Source of the DNA: an uncultured Brevundimonas sp.
GTDB lineage: Bacteria > Pseudomonadota > Alphaproteobacteria > Caulobacterales > Caulobacteraceae
Direction: 5' to 3'
DNA: 5,557 bases
NCBI GenBank assembly: GCA_946481425.1
Contig: CAMLNT010000160.1
Location: forward strand, 1-5,557
In this document: positions 1 through 5,523 of the stretch, piece after piece
Numbering within the stretch: the stretch's first letter is position 1
Layout of the letters: every line of letters starts with the position of its first letter
The notes under the pieces: generated by a model
Database searches by the model: none
Told to the model about the DNA's origin: nothing
What the model saw: the letters and a program-made list of their open reading frames with translations, nothing else
Position numbers and translations under genes: made by a program

Positions 1-557
1 GGCTCGAGCCGCTGTCTGACACCATCCGCGAGGAAGTGCGCGCGGCGATCAGCGTGGACGAGGCTGCCTGGTCGATCATGGTCTCCAACGCCTATGGCCC
101 CGCCTTCGATGGCTGGTTCGACAGCCGCGTGGCTCACATGGCTGGCGGCGGGGGTCCGGCCTATGCAGTGCGGGATTTGACGCATGGCAGGATCGTCGGG
201 ACCTCGAGTCTGCACGATCTCGTGCCGGAGCACAGGCGGGTCGAGCTGGGGTCGACCGTGTTCCATCCGGACGCGCGCGGCGGCGTGGCCAATCCGGCGT
301 CCAAGCGGCTGCTGCTCCAGCACGCTTTCGACAGCGGCGTCATCCGGGTCGAGATCATCACCGACGGGGTAAACGCCCGCAGCCAGGCTGCGATCGCCAA
401 ACTGGGTGCTGTTCGCGAGGCGACGCTCAGACGGCACAAGATCACCTGGACCGGCCGGGTGCGCGACACGGTGATGTTCTCGATCACAGACGAGGACTGG
501 CCGCGCGTACGAGATGGGCTGGACGCACGCTTGTCGGCGCTGGGTAAATCTAGCTGA
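1..557 (+). CDS. GNAT family N-acetyltransferase (RimJ/RimL-like), 5' end missing
   Basis: This is the C-terminal part of a GCN5-related N-acetyltransferase, which would move an acetyl group from acetyl-CoA to an amine of a protein or small molecule; the substrate cannot be told. The frame is open from base 3 and begins with LEPLSD, which matches the first strand of RimJ/RimL-like proteins (usually V-x-LEPLS), so probably only 10-20 residues lie outside the window. The GTG at 36 is therefore unlikely to be the true start. Visible family features are the motif A strand and loop (ELGSTVFHPDARGGVANPASKRL written in pieces: ELGSTVFHPD, then ARGGVANPASKR), followed by a helix, then VEIITDGVNARSQAAIAKLG and the TLRRH close to the end. 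The pyrophosphate-binding loop, usually RGTGVN-like in this subfamily, reads RGGVAN, a mild divergence. The TGA stop at 555-557 overlaps the convergent lipoprotein gene by 8 bp. The family call is firm, the function is unknown. Confidence 0.88.
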   Translation, partial: LEPLSDTIREEVRAAISVDEAAWSIMVSNAYGPAFDGWFDSRVAHMAGGGGPAYAVRDLTHGRIVGTSSLHDLVPEHRRVELGSTVFHPDARGGVANPASKRLLLQHAFDSGVIRVEIITDGVNARSQAAIAKLGAVREATLRRHKITWTGRVRDTVMFSITDEDWPRVRDGLDARLSALGKSS

Positions 558-960
558 GCGCCTGGCAGGCCGTTTCGTCACGCTGGGGCGCGCGCCAGGT
601 CGCGTCGCGGCCAACGCCTCGCAGCTCATGTTGATCGGAGCGGTACCAGAATCCGTCTGCGGACCGCTCCTGACGCAGGTCGACGGCGGTGCCGTCAAGC
701 ATGCGGATGGTCGCCAGTTCTCTCGGATTGTCGAAGACCACCGAAAGGCGCTCGCCATTAAGGCACGCGTACTCGGCGCGCACGATCCGGTTGGTGATAC
801 GATCCTGGATCTCGGCGCCGGTCCGCTGACGGACCACGCGGGCGTCGACCAGGCGTTGGCGCGCCTCCGCCCCTGTTTCGGTGGTGTCCGGCTCGTCGCG
901 ACCGCAGGCGACGAGGGGAAGGGCCATCAGGGCCGCAATCAGAAGCGTGGCGGTTCTCAT
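550..960 (-). CDS. Putative lipoprotein with MliC-like lysozyme-inhibitor domain
   Basis: A 136-residue predicted lipoprotein. Residues 1-18 form a short signal peptide (MRTATL, then a hydrophobic stretch) ending in the lipobox L16-V17-A18-C19, so C19 should be lipidated; G20 at +2 would favour release to the outer membrane under the usual rule. After a polar linker (21-58), residues 60-132 resemble the MliC/PliC domain, a small beta-barrel that inhibits C-type lysozyme: Y64-A-C66, a strand with LSVVF, a turn with LDG at 88-90, S100-A-D-G103-F-W-Y106 (compare S-x-SGxxY) and LRGVGRDATW at 113-122. C66 and C132 could form the family disulfide. The second family signature normally carries a lysine before glycine (WTKGxxA); here V116 appears to sit there, so inhibition of lysozyme is uncertain. 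The gene starts 6 bp after the tadA stop, which suggests co-transcription and perhaps translational coupling. The domain call is from pattern recognition, not a profile search. Confidence 0.8.
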   Translation of the reverse strand: MRTATLLIAALMALPLVACGRDEPDTTETGAEARQRLVDARVVRQRTGAEIQDRITNRIVRAEYACLNGERLSVVFDNPRELATIRMLDGTAVDLRQERSADGFWYRSDQHELRGVGRDATWRAPQRDETACQALS

Positions 961-966
961 GGCCGC

Positions 967-1458
967 TCAACGTCCCGGTTCGGTTGCCGTTCCCTTGGCG
1001 CGCCGGGCGCGGAAGAAGCCTCGCAGGAGGTCAGCGGCCTCGTCGGCCAGCACGTTGCCTTGCGCAGACGGCCGCCAATGGCAGGTCGGCTGATCGAAGA
1101 CCCGGGCGCCGTGGATCACCCCGCCACCCTTCGGATCGTCCGCGCCCCAGACGACCCGGCCGATGCGGGCATGACTGATTGCCCCGGCGCACATCGCGCA
1201 AGGCTCCAACGTGACGTAGAGGGTGAGGTCCGTGAGGCGGTAGTTGCCGAGCCTTGAGGCCGCCGCGCGCATGGCGACGATCTCGGCATGCGCGGTCGGA
1301 TCATGCGCGCCGACCGGGCCGTTGGCGCCTTCGGCCACCACCGCGCCGGTCGCCGGATCGACGATGACGGCCCCCACCGGCACCTCGCCGGCCTCGGCGG
1401 CGCGGGCGGCCAGGGCGAGGGCCCGGCGCATGTGTTGGAGGTCGGCTGCGGCGTCCAT
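967..1458 (-). CDS. tadA: tRNA-specific adenosine deaminase TadA
   Basis: A 163-residue zinc-dependent deaminase that converts adenosine 34 to inosine in the anticodon of tRNA-Arg(ACG), allowing one tRNA to read CGU, CGC and CGA. It has the whole cytidine/deoxycytidylate deaminase signature: H57-A58-E59 (zinc ligand and proton-shuttle glutamate) and P86-C87-x-x-C90 (the other two zinc ligands). TadA-type features are VPVGAVIV at 27-34, N46 in the substrate pocket, AGAISHARI after the second zinc motif, and the DPKGGG loop. Length is typical of TadA. The ATG at 1456-1458 is chosen because it leaves the complete first helix (DLQHMRRALALA); the alternative ATG at residue 10 would cut it. Guanine deaminases share the fold, but the PCAMCAGAI stretch and tRNA-type C-terminus favour TadA. 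It is the first gene of a likely operon with the downstream lipoprotein and is divergent from rluB. Confidence 0.94.
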   Translation of the reverse strand: MDAAADLQHMRRALALAARAAEAGEVPVGAVIVDPATGAVVAEGANGPVGAHDPTAHAEIVAMRAAASRLGNYRLTDLTLYVTLEPCAMCAGAISHARIGRVVWGADDPKGGGVIHGARVFDQPTCHWRPSAQGNVLADEAADLLRGFFRARRAKGTATEPGR

Positions 1459-1541
1459 GGCCTCCTATTGTGCGGGTTTCGCCCAGAAGGCCAGCGCCTT
1501 GCCCCTTCGCGCGGGCCCGCCGCTCGTGTAAGCCGCGCGCC
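1459..1541. other. Divergent intergenic region between tadA and rluB
   Basis: This 83-bp gap lies between the starts of two divergent genes and so should hold promoters for both. I found no convincing -35/-10 pair on either strand. The only clear element is the tadA Shine-Dalgarno at its left edge. There is no recognisable Shine-Dalgarno before the rluB ATG at 1542 (the preceding bases are GCCGCGCGCC), so rluB may have a leaderless or weakly initiated message. Confidence 0.4.
1461..1466 (-). promoter_or_regulatory. Strong Shine-Dalgarno AGGAGG, unusually close to tadA ATG
   Basis: Read on the minus strand, a consensus AGGAGG is followed by only CC before the tadA ATG (1458-1456). A gap of 2 nt is shorter than the usual 5-9. 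No ATG, GTG or TTG lies at the optimal distance downstream, so the site does not point to a better start. Confidence 0.5.
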
Positions 1542-3011
1542 ATGAGCAAGCCGCCCTCCAAGACCTTCGGCCAGGGCAAGCCGAACAAGCCCAAGACCGA
1601 GCCCGCCGCCCCCGTCCGCAAGGAACGCATCGCCAAGCGTCTGGCGAGGGCCGGTGTCGCCTCGCGCCGCGAGGTCGAGCGGCTGATCGGACTAGGCAAG
1701 ATCGCCGTGAACGGACGGGTGCTGGATACGCCCGCCGTCCTGGTCAGCGCGCAGGATGTCGTGACCCTGGATGGCCGCCCGGTGGAGCGCCCAGAGGCGA
1801 CGCGGGTTTGGCGCTTCCACAAGACGGTAGGCCTGATCACGGCGGCCAAGGACCCGGCGGGTCGCCCGACCGTCTTCGACGCCCTGCCGGAGGGTATGCC
1901 TCGCGTGGTCAAGATCGGACGTCTGGACATCAACTCCGAAGGTCTGCTGCTGCTGACCAATGATGGGGAGCTGGCGCGGGCGCTGGAGCTGCCGGCGACA
2001 GGCTGGGTGCGACGCTATCGCGCCCGGGCGCGCGGCAAGGTCACCCAGGAAAAGCTGGATACGCTGAAGAACGGCATCACCATCGAGGGGGTCCGCTACG
2101 GGCCGATCGAGGCGACGCTGGACAAGGCCAAGGAGAAGTCAGCGGACGGCAAGGCCCCGGCGAACCTTTGGATCACGGTCGCCCTGACGGAAGGCAAGAA
2201 CCGCGAGGTCCGAAAGGTGTTGGAGCATCTGGGCGTGACGGTAAACCGGCTGATCCGCCTGTCGTACGGACCGTTCCAGCTGGGCACGTTGGCCGAGGGC
2301 GAGGTGGCCGAGGTCGGGCCGCGCGTGATCCGCGAACAGCTGGCGAGCATGATTCACCCGGAGAGCCTTCCCCTCGGCGACGATGTAGAGGCGCTTCCCT
2401 CCGCCTCGGCCAAGCGCAAGACGTCGCCGATGGCCGATCCGTCCAAGAAGCCGTCCAAGGTGCGGGCGCATCAGGCCAAGCAGGAAGCCCTGGCCGCCGG
2501 TTACGCAGAGAGCTCCGAACGCCGAGAGCGACGACGCGAGGAAGGCGATCGGCCCCGCCGGGACTTCAAGTCGCGCGACGGTGACCGACCGCGCCGTGAT
2601 TTCAAACCCCGCGATGGCGAAGGCGGCGATCGCCCGCGCCGCAGCTTCAAGCCGAGAGACGGGGAGGGCGGGGATCGTCCGAAGCGCGATTTCAAGCCGC
2701 GCGACGAAGGCGGGGGCGATCGGCCGCAGCGCAGCTTCCGTCCGCGCGACGGCGAGGGCGGAGACCGGCCCAAGCGCGATTTCAAACCGCGTGGCGAGGG
2801 CGGCGGCGATCGTCCGAAGCAGACCTACAAGCCACGTGACGGCGAGGGTGGTGATCGGCCCAAGCGCGACTTCAAGCCGCGCGAGGGCGGGGACCGGCCA
2901 AGAGGCGATTTCAAGCCGCGTGGCCCAGGCGGTCCGCGCTCGGGTCCGCGGCCGGGCGGTGGTCGGCCCGGTGGCGGCAAGCCGGGCGGGCCGAGGAAGC
3001 CGAGGGGCTAG
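1542..3011 (+). CDS. rluB: 23S rRNA pseudouridine synthase, RsuA/RluB family, with long repetitive basic tail
   Basis: A 489-residue enzyme of the RsuA/RluB/RluE family, which isomerises a specific uridine in rRNA to pseudouridine; RluB acts on 23S rRNA near the peptidyl-transferase region (E. coli U2605). Order of parts: a basic N-terminal extension (1-28); an S4 RNA-binding domain (about 29-75, RIAKRLARAGVASRREVERL in its first half, then GKIAVNGRVL); the catalytic domain (about 88-268) with GRLDINSEGLLLLTNDGEL, D129 being the catalytic aspartate, and the late signature EGKNREVRKVLEHLG (217-231); a linker (270-334); and a tail of nine GDRP-x-x-(D/S)FKPR-like repeats (335-460) ending in a Gly/Pro/Arg stretch (461-489). 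E. coli RluB is about 290 residues, so the tail is the extra part. I chose the ATG at 1542; an in-frame GTG at 1470 would add 24 residues unlike the family and would nearly fill the divergent spacer. The specific target (RluB rather than RluE or RsuA) is an inference. Confidence 0.88.
   Translation: MSKPPSKTFGQGKPNKPKTEPAAPVRKERIAKRLARAGVASRREVERLIGLGKIAVNGRVLDTPAVLVSAQDVVTLDGRPVERPEATRVWRFHKTVGLITAAKDPAGRPTVFDALPEGMPRVVKIGRLDINSEGLLLLTNDGELARALELPATGWVRRYRARARGKVTQEKLDTLKNGITIEGVRYGPIEATLDKAKEKSADGKAPANLWITVALTEGKNREVRKVLEHLGVTVNRLIRLSYGPFQLGTLAEGEVAEVGPRVIREQLASMIHPESLPLGDDVEALPSASAKRKTSPMADPSKKPSKVRAHQAKQEALAAGYAESSERRERRREEGDRPRRDFKSRDGDRPRRDFKPRDGEGGDRPRRSFKPRDGEGGDRPKRDFKPRDEGGGDRPQRSFRPRDGEGGDRPKRDFKPRGEGGGDRPKQTYKPRDGEGGDRPKRDFKPREGGDRPRGDFKPRGPGGPRSGPRPGGGRPGGGKPGGPRKPRG
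2544..2921 (+). repeat. In-frame 45-nt tandem repeats in the rluB 3' region
   Basis: Nine coding units begin at 2544, 2580, 2625, 2670, 2715, 2760, 2805, 2850 and 2889, each starting with codons for G-D-R-P. Six consecutive units are exactly 45 nt long; the first is 36 nt and the eighth 39 nt. The protein consensus is GDRPKRDFKPRDGEG. Many of the differences between copies are at third positions (for example gat/gac, aag/aaa, ccg/ccc), so the peptide is better conserved than the DNA. A few copies carry replacements such as SF, TY or Q for R. Confidence 0.93.
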
Positions 3012-3928
3012 GCCCTTCGGCTTCGGGCCAGGAGCTCGACTGCGATCAGGACGGCCAGCAGGCTGATGGCCTCGAGCCCCAGCACTTCGACCGGAATGCC
3101 TTGACCGGGCAGGGCGGCCTCGGAGATCGGGGCCAGCAGCAGGGCGATGAAGAGGTTGTTGGCCAGGTGGGCGCCGATGGCGAAGGCCAAGTTGCCGAGG
3201 CGGAGCGCTGCCCAGCACCAGACGATGCCTGATGCGGCCCGCGCCACGAAGGCGACGGGGTCCGGGTCGAGATGGAAGGCCGAGAAGAGCACCCCGTTCA
3301 GGAGCAGGATCAGCCAGATCCGCTGCGTGAAACCTGAGGTGATCCTGACCAGCACACCGCGGAACGCGATCTCCTCGGCGGCGGCCGCGGTGAGGAGACC
3401 AACTGCCGCGACCGCGGCATAGGTCAGGCGGGTATTCACGGTCTCGGAGGGATCGAGGATGGGGCTGACGCCGCCGGGCTCCATCGCCTGGATGACCGGA
3501 AAGAGGGCCAGGGAGACCGCGAACATGACCGCGAAGCCGACCAGGAACAGGCCGACGCCGCCTTGTGGGCGTGGCCAGAGGAAAGCGCCGGGGCCGCGCC
3601 GGTAGGCGATCATGGCGGCAGCGAGGATGGCGAGGGCGAGGGTGAAGAGGCTCCCTCCCAGGAAGACGATGAAGCTGGTCTCCTCGGCAAGCGTATCGGC
3701 CGTCCCCTCCAGCGAGATCATTTCGAGGTCGAGCAGGCCGGCGGAGGCCGCGGCGGCGACGATGGCGCCCAGGGCCACGATGGCGGCGAAGATCAGGACC
3801 GCGCCGGCGGCGAGGAAGACCGCGAGGCCGAGCCAGGGACGGGGTGTGCGCGCGCCCTCGACGTAGGGCCCGGCGCGGGCTTCGCGGGCGGCCTGGGACC
3901 AGTGGGCGGGCGAGAACAGGGACAACAT
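3008..3928 (-). CDS. CPBP (Abi) family intramembrane metalloprotease
   Basis: A 306-residue polytopic membrane protein of the CPBP family (CAAX proteases and bacteriocin-processing enzymes, Pfam Abi/Rce1-like). The hydrophobic segments are roughly 33-65, 87-109, 123-147, 167-184, 203-220, 230-265 and 283-302. The three conserved motifs are all present and in order: E185-E186-x-x-x-R190 (in AAAAEEIAFRG), F215-x-x-x-H219 (FSAFH) and H254-x-x-x-N258 (HLANN). These are the expected catalytic glutamate and metal-binding histidines, so it should be an active protease of the inner membrane. The bacterial substrate is unknown; no prenyl-protein or bacteriocin partner is nearby. The start at 3928 leaves a 49-bp divergent gap to rsmD. 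An in-frame ATG at 3979 would add 17 polar residues and overlap the rsmD start codon, so I consider it less likely. No clear Shine-Dalgarno supports either start. The stop shares CTAG with the rluB stop. Confidence 0.88.
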   Translation of the reverse strand: MLSLFSPAHWSQAAREARAGPYVEGARTPRPWLGLAVFLAAGAVLIFAAIVALGAIVAAAASAGLLDLEMISLEGTADTLAEETSFIVFLGGSLFTLALAILAAAMIAYRRGPGAFLWPRPQGGVGLFLVGFAVMFAVSLALFPVIQAMEPGGVSPILDPSETVNTRLTYAAVAAVGLLTAAAAEEIAFRGVLVRITSGFTQRIWLILLLNGVLFSAFHLDPDPVAFVARAASGIVWCWAALRLGNLAFAIGAHLANNLFIALLLAPISEAALPGQGIPVEVLGLEAISLLAVLIAVELLARSRRA

Positions 3929-3977
3929 GGCGCGGACCGTTGCATCCCGGTCGGGTTCCGGTCCAGAGACATCGGCC

Positions 3978-4544
3978 ATGAGGATCGTGGGCGGACAGTA
4001 TCGCGGACGGGCGCTGGTCGCGCCGGAGGGCATGGGCACGCGCCCGACGTCGGACCGGGCGCGCGAGGCGCTGTTCAACATCCTGTCCCATGCGTCCTGG
4101 GCGCCGGAGCTGGACGGGGCGCGTGTGATCGACCTGTTCGCGGGATCGGGGGCGCTGGGCTTCGAGGCGATCAGTCGGGGCGGGAGCTTCTGCCTGTTCG
4201 TGGAGACCGATGACGGAGCCCGCGGCGCGATCCGCGAGAACGCCGAGGCGCTGGGCCTGTTCGGGCGCACGCGGGTTCACCGCAGGAGCGCGACCGATCT
4301 GGGCGTGCGGCCGGGGTCGGCGGGCGAGGCCTTCGATATCGCCTTCCTGGACCCGCCCTATGCGAAGGGGCTGGGCGAGCAGACGCTGCAGAGGCTGATC
4401 GAGGGAGCCTGGCTGGCGCCGGGAGCCCTGATCGTGTTCGAACGCGGGTCCGACGAGCCGGATATCGAGACGCCGGGTTATGAGCGGCTGGACGACCGGA
4501 CCTGGGGCGCGGCGCGAGTGCTGTTCCTGAGGGCGCCGGCATGA
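3978..4544 (+). CDS. rsmD: 16S rRNA (guanine(966)-N2)-methyltransferase RsmD
   Basis: A 188-residue SAM-dependent methyltransferase that puts a methyl group on N2 of G966 of 16S rRNA (E. coli numbering), in the small-subunit head near the P site. Every family signature is present: the N-terminal MRIVGGQYRGR, TRPTSDRAREALFNIL (21-36), the SAM-binding loop DLFAGSGALGFEA (52-64), acidic E76 at the end of the second strand, and the catalytic DPPY (125-128) typical of amino-N-methyltransferases. The length is close to that of the E. coli enzyme (198 residues). The ATG at 3978 is chosen because the protein then begins with the conserved MRIVGG; an in-frame ATG at 3927 would add 17 unrelated residues. 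Its stop overlaps the thiD start in ATGA, so the two are probably one transcript. In many bacteria rsmD is followed by coaD instead. Confidence 0.95.
   Translation: MRIVGGQYRGRALVAPEGMGTRPTSDRAREALFNILSHASWAPELDGARVIDLFAGSGALGFEAISRGGSFCLFVETDDGARGAIRENAEALGLFGRTRVHRRSATDLGVRPGSAGEAFDIAFLDPPYAKGLGEQTLQRLIEGAWLAPGALIVFERGSDEPDIETPGYERLDDRTWGAARVLFLRAPA
4529..4533 (+). promoter_or_regulatory. Shine-Dalgarno GAGGG for thiD inside rsmD
   Basis: GAGGG lies 7 nt before the thiD ATG (4541), within the last codons of rsmD. It supports this start and suggests that thiD translation is initiated directly or by re-initiation after the rsmD stop. Confidence 0.5.
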
Positions 4545-5335
4545 AGGGCCGCGTCCTGATCATCGCGGGGTCGGACTCGGGCGGCGGCGCCGGGATCCAG
4601 GCCGACATCAAGGCGGTGACGGCGCTGGACGGGTTCGCGATGACGGCGATCACGGCCCTGACGGTGCAGAACACGCTGGGTGTGACCGGGGTGCATGCGG
4701 CGCCGATCGACATCATCCAGGCGCAGGTGCGGGCCGTGCTGGACGATCTGGGCTGCGACGCGGTCAAGACGGGGATGCTGGGGACGGTCTCGGTGGTCGA
4801 GGCCGTGGCCGGGTTGCTGGACGAGGCGAAGGCGCCGGCGGTGGTCGATCCGGTGATGGTGGCCAAGGGCGGTCATTCTCTTTTGCCGCGCAAGGCGGTG
4901 GACGCGGTGAAGACCCTGATGATCCCGCGCGCGGCCCTGATCACCCCGAATGCCCCGGAGGCCGAGGCCCTGACCGGCATCACCGTCGTGGACCTGGCCG
5001 GACAACGCCGGGCGGCCGAGGCCCTGCTGGAGATGGGCGCGAAGGCGGCGCTGGTGAAGGGCGGCCATGTCGAGGGCGAGACCCTGACCGATGTGCTGCT
5101 GACGCCGGAGGGCGAGACCCTTTTGCAGGGGCCGCGGATCGACACGACCTCGACGCATGGAACCGGCTGCACCCTGGCCAGCGCGTGTGCTGTGGGGATC
5201 GCGCAGGGAATGCCGCTGGAACAGGCCGTGGCGCGGGCCTGGGCCTATGTGGCTGAGGCGATCCGGCGGGCGCCGGGCTATGGCAAGGGCCACGGGCCGC
5301 TGAACCACGCCTGGCCGCTGGAGGGGCGGGCCTGA
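4541..5335 (+). CDS. thiD: Hydroxymethylpyrimidine/phosphomethylpyrimidine kinase ThiD
   Basis: A 264-residue ribokinase-fold kinase of the thiamine pathway. ThiD phosphorylates 4-amino-5-hydroxymethyl-2-methylpyrimidine and then its monophosphate to the pyrophosphate used by ThiE. Family motifs in order: GSDSGGGAGIQADIKA (10-25), the TALTVQNT strand with the substrate-site glutamine (38-45), VKTGML (75-80), VVDPVMVAKGG (101-111), ITPNAPEAEAL (134-144), LVKGGH (171-176), and STHGTGCTL (204-212), which holds the anion hole and the cysteine C210 characteristic of ThiD. The C-terminal GHGPLNH (250-256) is also typical. Length is normal and there is no fused ThiE or TenA domain. The start overlaps the rsmD stop by 4 bp. 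There is no room for a TPP riboswitch directly before it, so control by thiamine at this site is unlikely. Pyridoxal kinase (PdxK-like) is the main alternative within the fold, but the motifs favour ThiD. Confidence 0.94.
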   Translation: MKGRVLIIAGSDSGGGAGIQADIKAVTALDGFAMTAITALTVQNTLGVTGVHAAPIDIIQAQVRAVLDDLGCDAVKTGMLGTVSVVEAVAGLLDEAKAPAVVDPVMVAKGGHSLLPRKAVDAVKTLMIPRAALITPNAPEAEALTGITVVDLAGQRRAAEALLEMGAKAALVKGGHVEGETLTDVLLTPEGETLLQGPRIDTTSTHGTGCTLASACAVGIAQGMPLEQAVARAWAYVAEAIRRAPGYGKGHGPLNHAWPLEGRA

Positions 5336-5336
5336 C

Positions 5337-5377
5337 TGACGCTCGTGATGCTCGAAAGCGCAGCATCAGAAGCATCA
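5337..5377 (+). terminator. Long imperfect hairpin after thiD, possible transcription end
   Basis: The left arm TGACGCTCGTGATGCTCG (5337-5354) can pair with the right arm 5359-5377 (CGCAGCATCAGAAGCATCA) around an AAAG loop. The inner part is perfect over TGATGCT/AGCATCA apart from one bulged C; the outer part has three mismatched positions. It begins 2 nt after the thiD stop, as a terminator would, but no T-run follows, so it does not fit the classic intrinsic type. It may instead protect the 3' end or mark a Rho-dependent end. Confidence 0.45.
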
Positions 5378-5419
5378 GGAGCCTCACGGCGTGTCGGAGC
5401 CTGTCGGTCGATCGAACAC

Positions 5420-5504
5420 TGACAAGACTGACAGGGTGACAACCCGATCGAGCCAAAACAGAGGGTTGCGCGCGCTGACGCTGTCAGTGGGGTGACAGGT
5501 GACA
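5420..5504. promoter_or_regulatory. Cluster of TGACA/TGTCA motifs with a perfect dyad; candidate operator
   Basis: TGACA occurs at 5420, 5429, 5437, 5493 and 5500, with TGTCA at 5482 and TGACG at 5476. The octamer GGGTGACA occurs at 5434 and 5490. CTGTCAGTGGGGTGACAG (5481-5498) is a perfect 6-bp dyad with a 6-nt spacer and lies 25 nt before the likely start codon at 5524. Repeated half-sites at 7-9 nt spacing ahead of a gene start look like a binding region for a DNA-binding protein. No known regulator is assigned. Confidence 0.4.
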
Positions 5505-5523
5505 CGCGGTCGGGAGCTGGACG

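Noticed and set aside
514..1257. A 247-codon plus-strand frame opposite the lipoprotein and tadA.
   Set aside because: It has no recognisable domain and lies antisense to two genes with clear family motifs.
2544..2921. Regular repeats that could suggest a CRISPR array.
   Set aside because: The units are in frame within rluB, have no unique spacers between identical repeats and encode a conserved peptide.
2581..3066. A 161-codon frame in another reading phase of the rluB repeat region.
   Set aside because: It is Ala/Arg/Ser-rich low-complexity sequence produced by reading the repeats out of frame.
2139..4280. A 713-codon open frame on the minus strand.
   Set aside because: It runs antisense through rluB and out of frame through the CPBP gene. 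Its first part is Arg/Pro-rich and its later part has a periodic pattern that simply mirrors the rluB repeats; such frames are common opposite GC-rich genes.
4490..4545. A possible TPP riboswitch ahead of thiD.
   Set aside because: The stretch is coding sequence of rsmD up to the thiD start, and no THI-box core (CTGAGA with ACCTGA-type pairing) is visible.
4478..5308. A 276-codon minus-strand frame opposite rsmD and thiD.
   Set aside because: It is rich in Arg, His, Gly and Gln with no domain, and is fully explained by the codon bias of thiD on the other strand.
5336..5523. A tRNA gene or small RNA in the final spacer.
   Set aside because: No T-loop GTTCRA consensus with acceptor pairing was found; the repeats are short TGACA units, not a cloverleaf.
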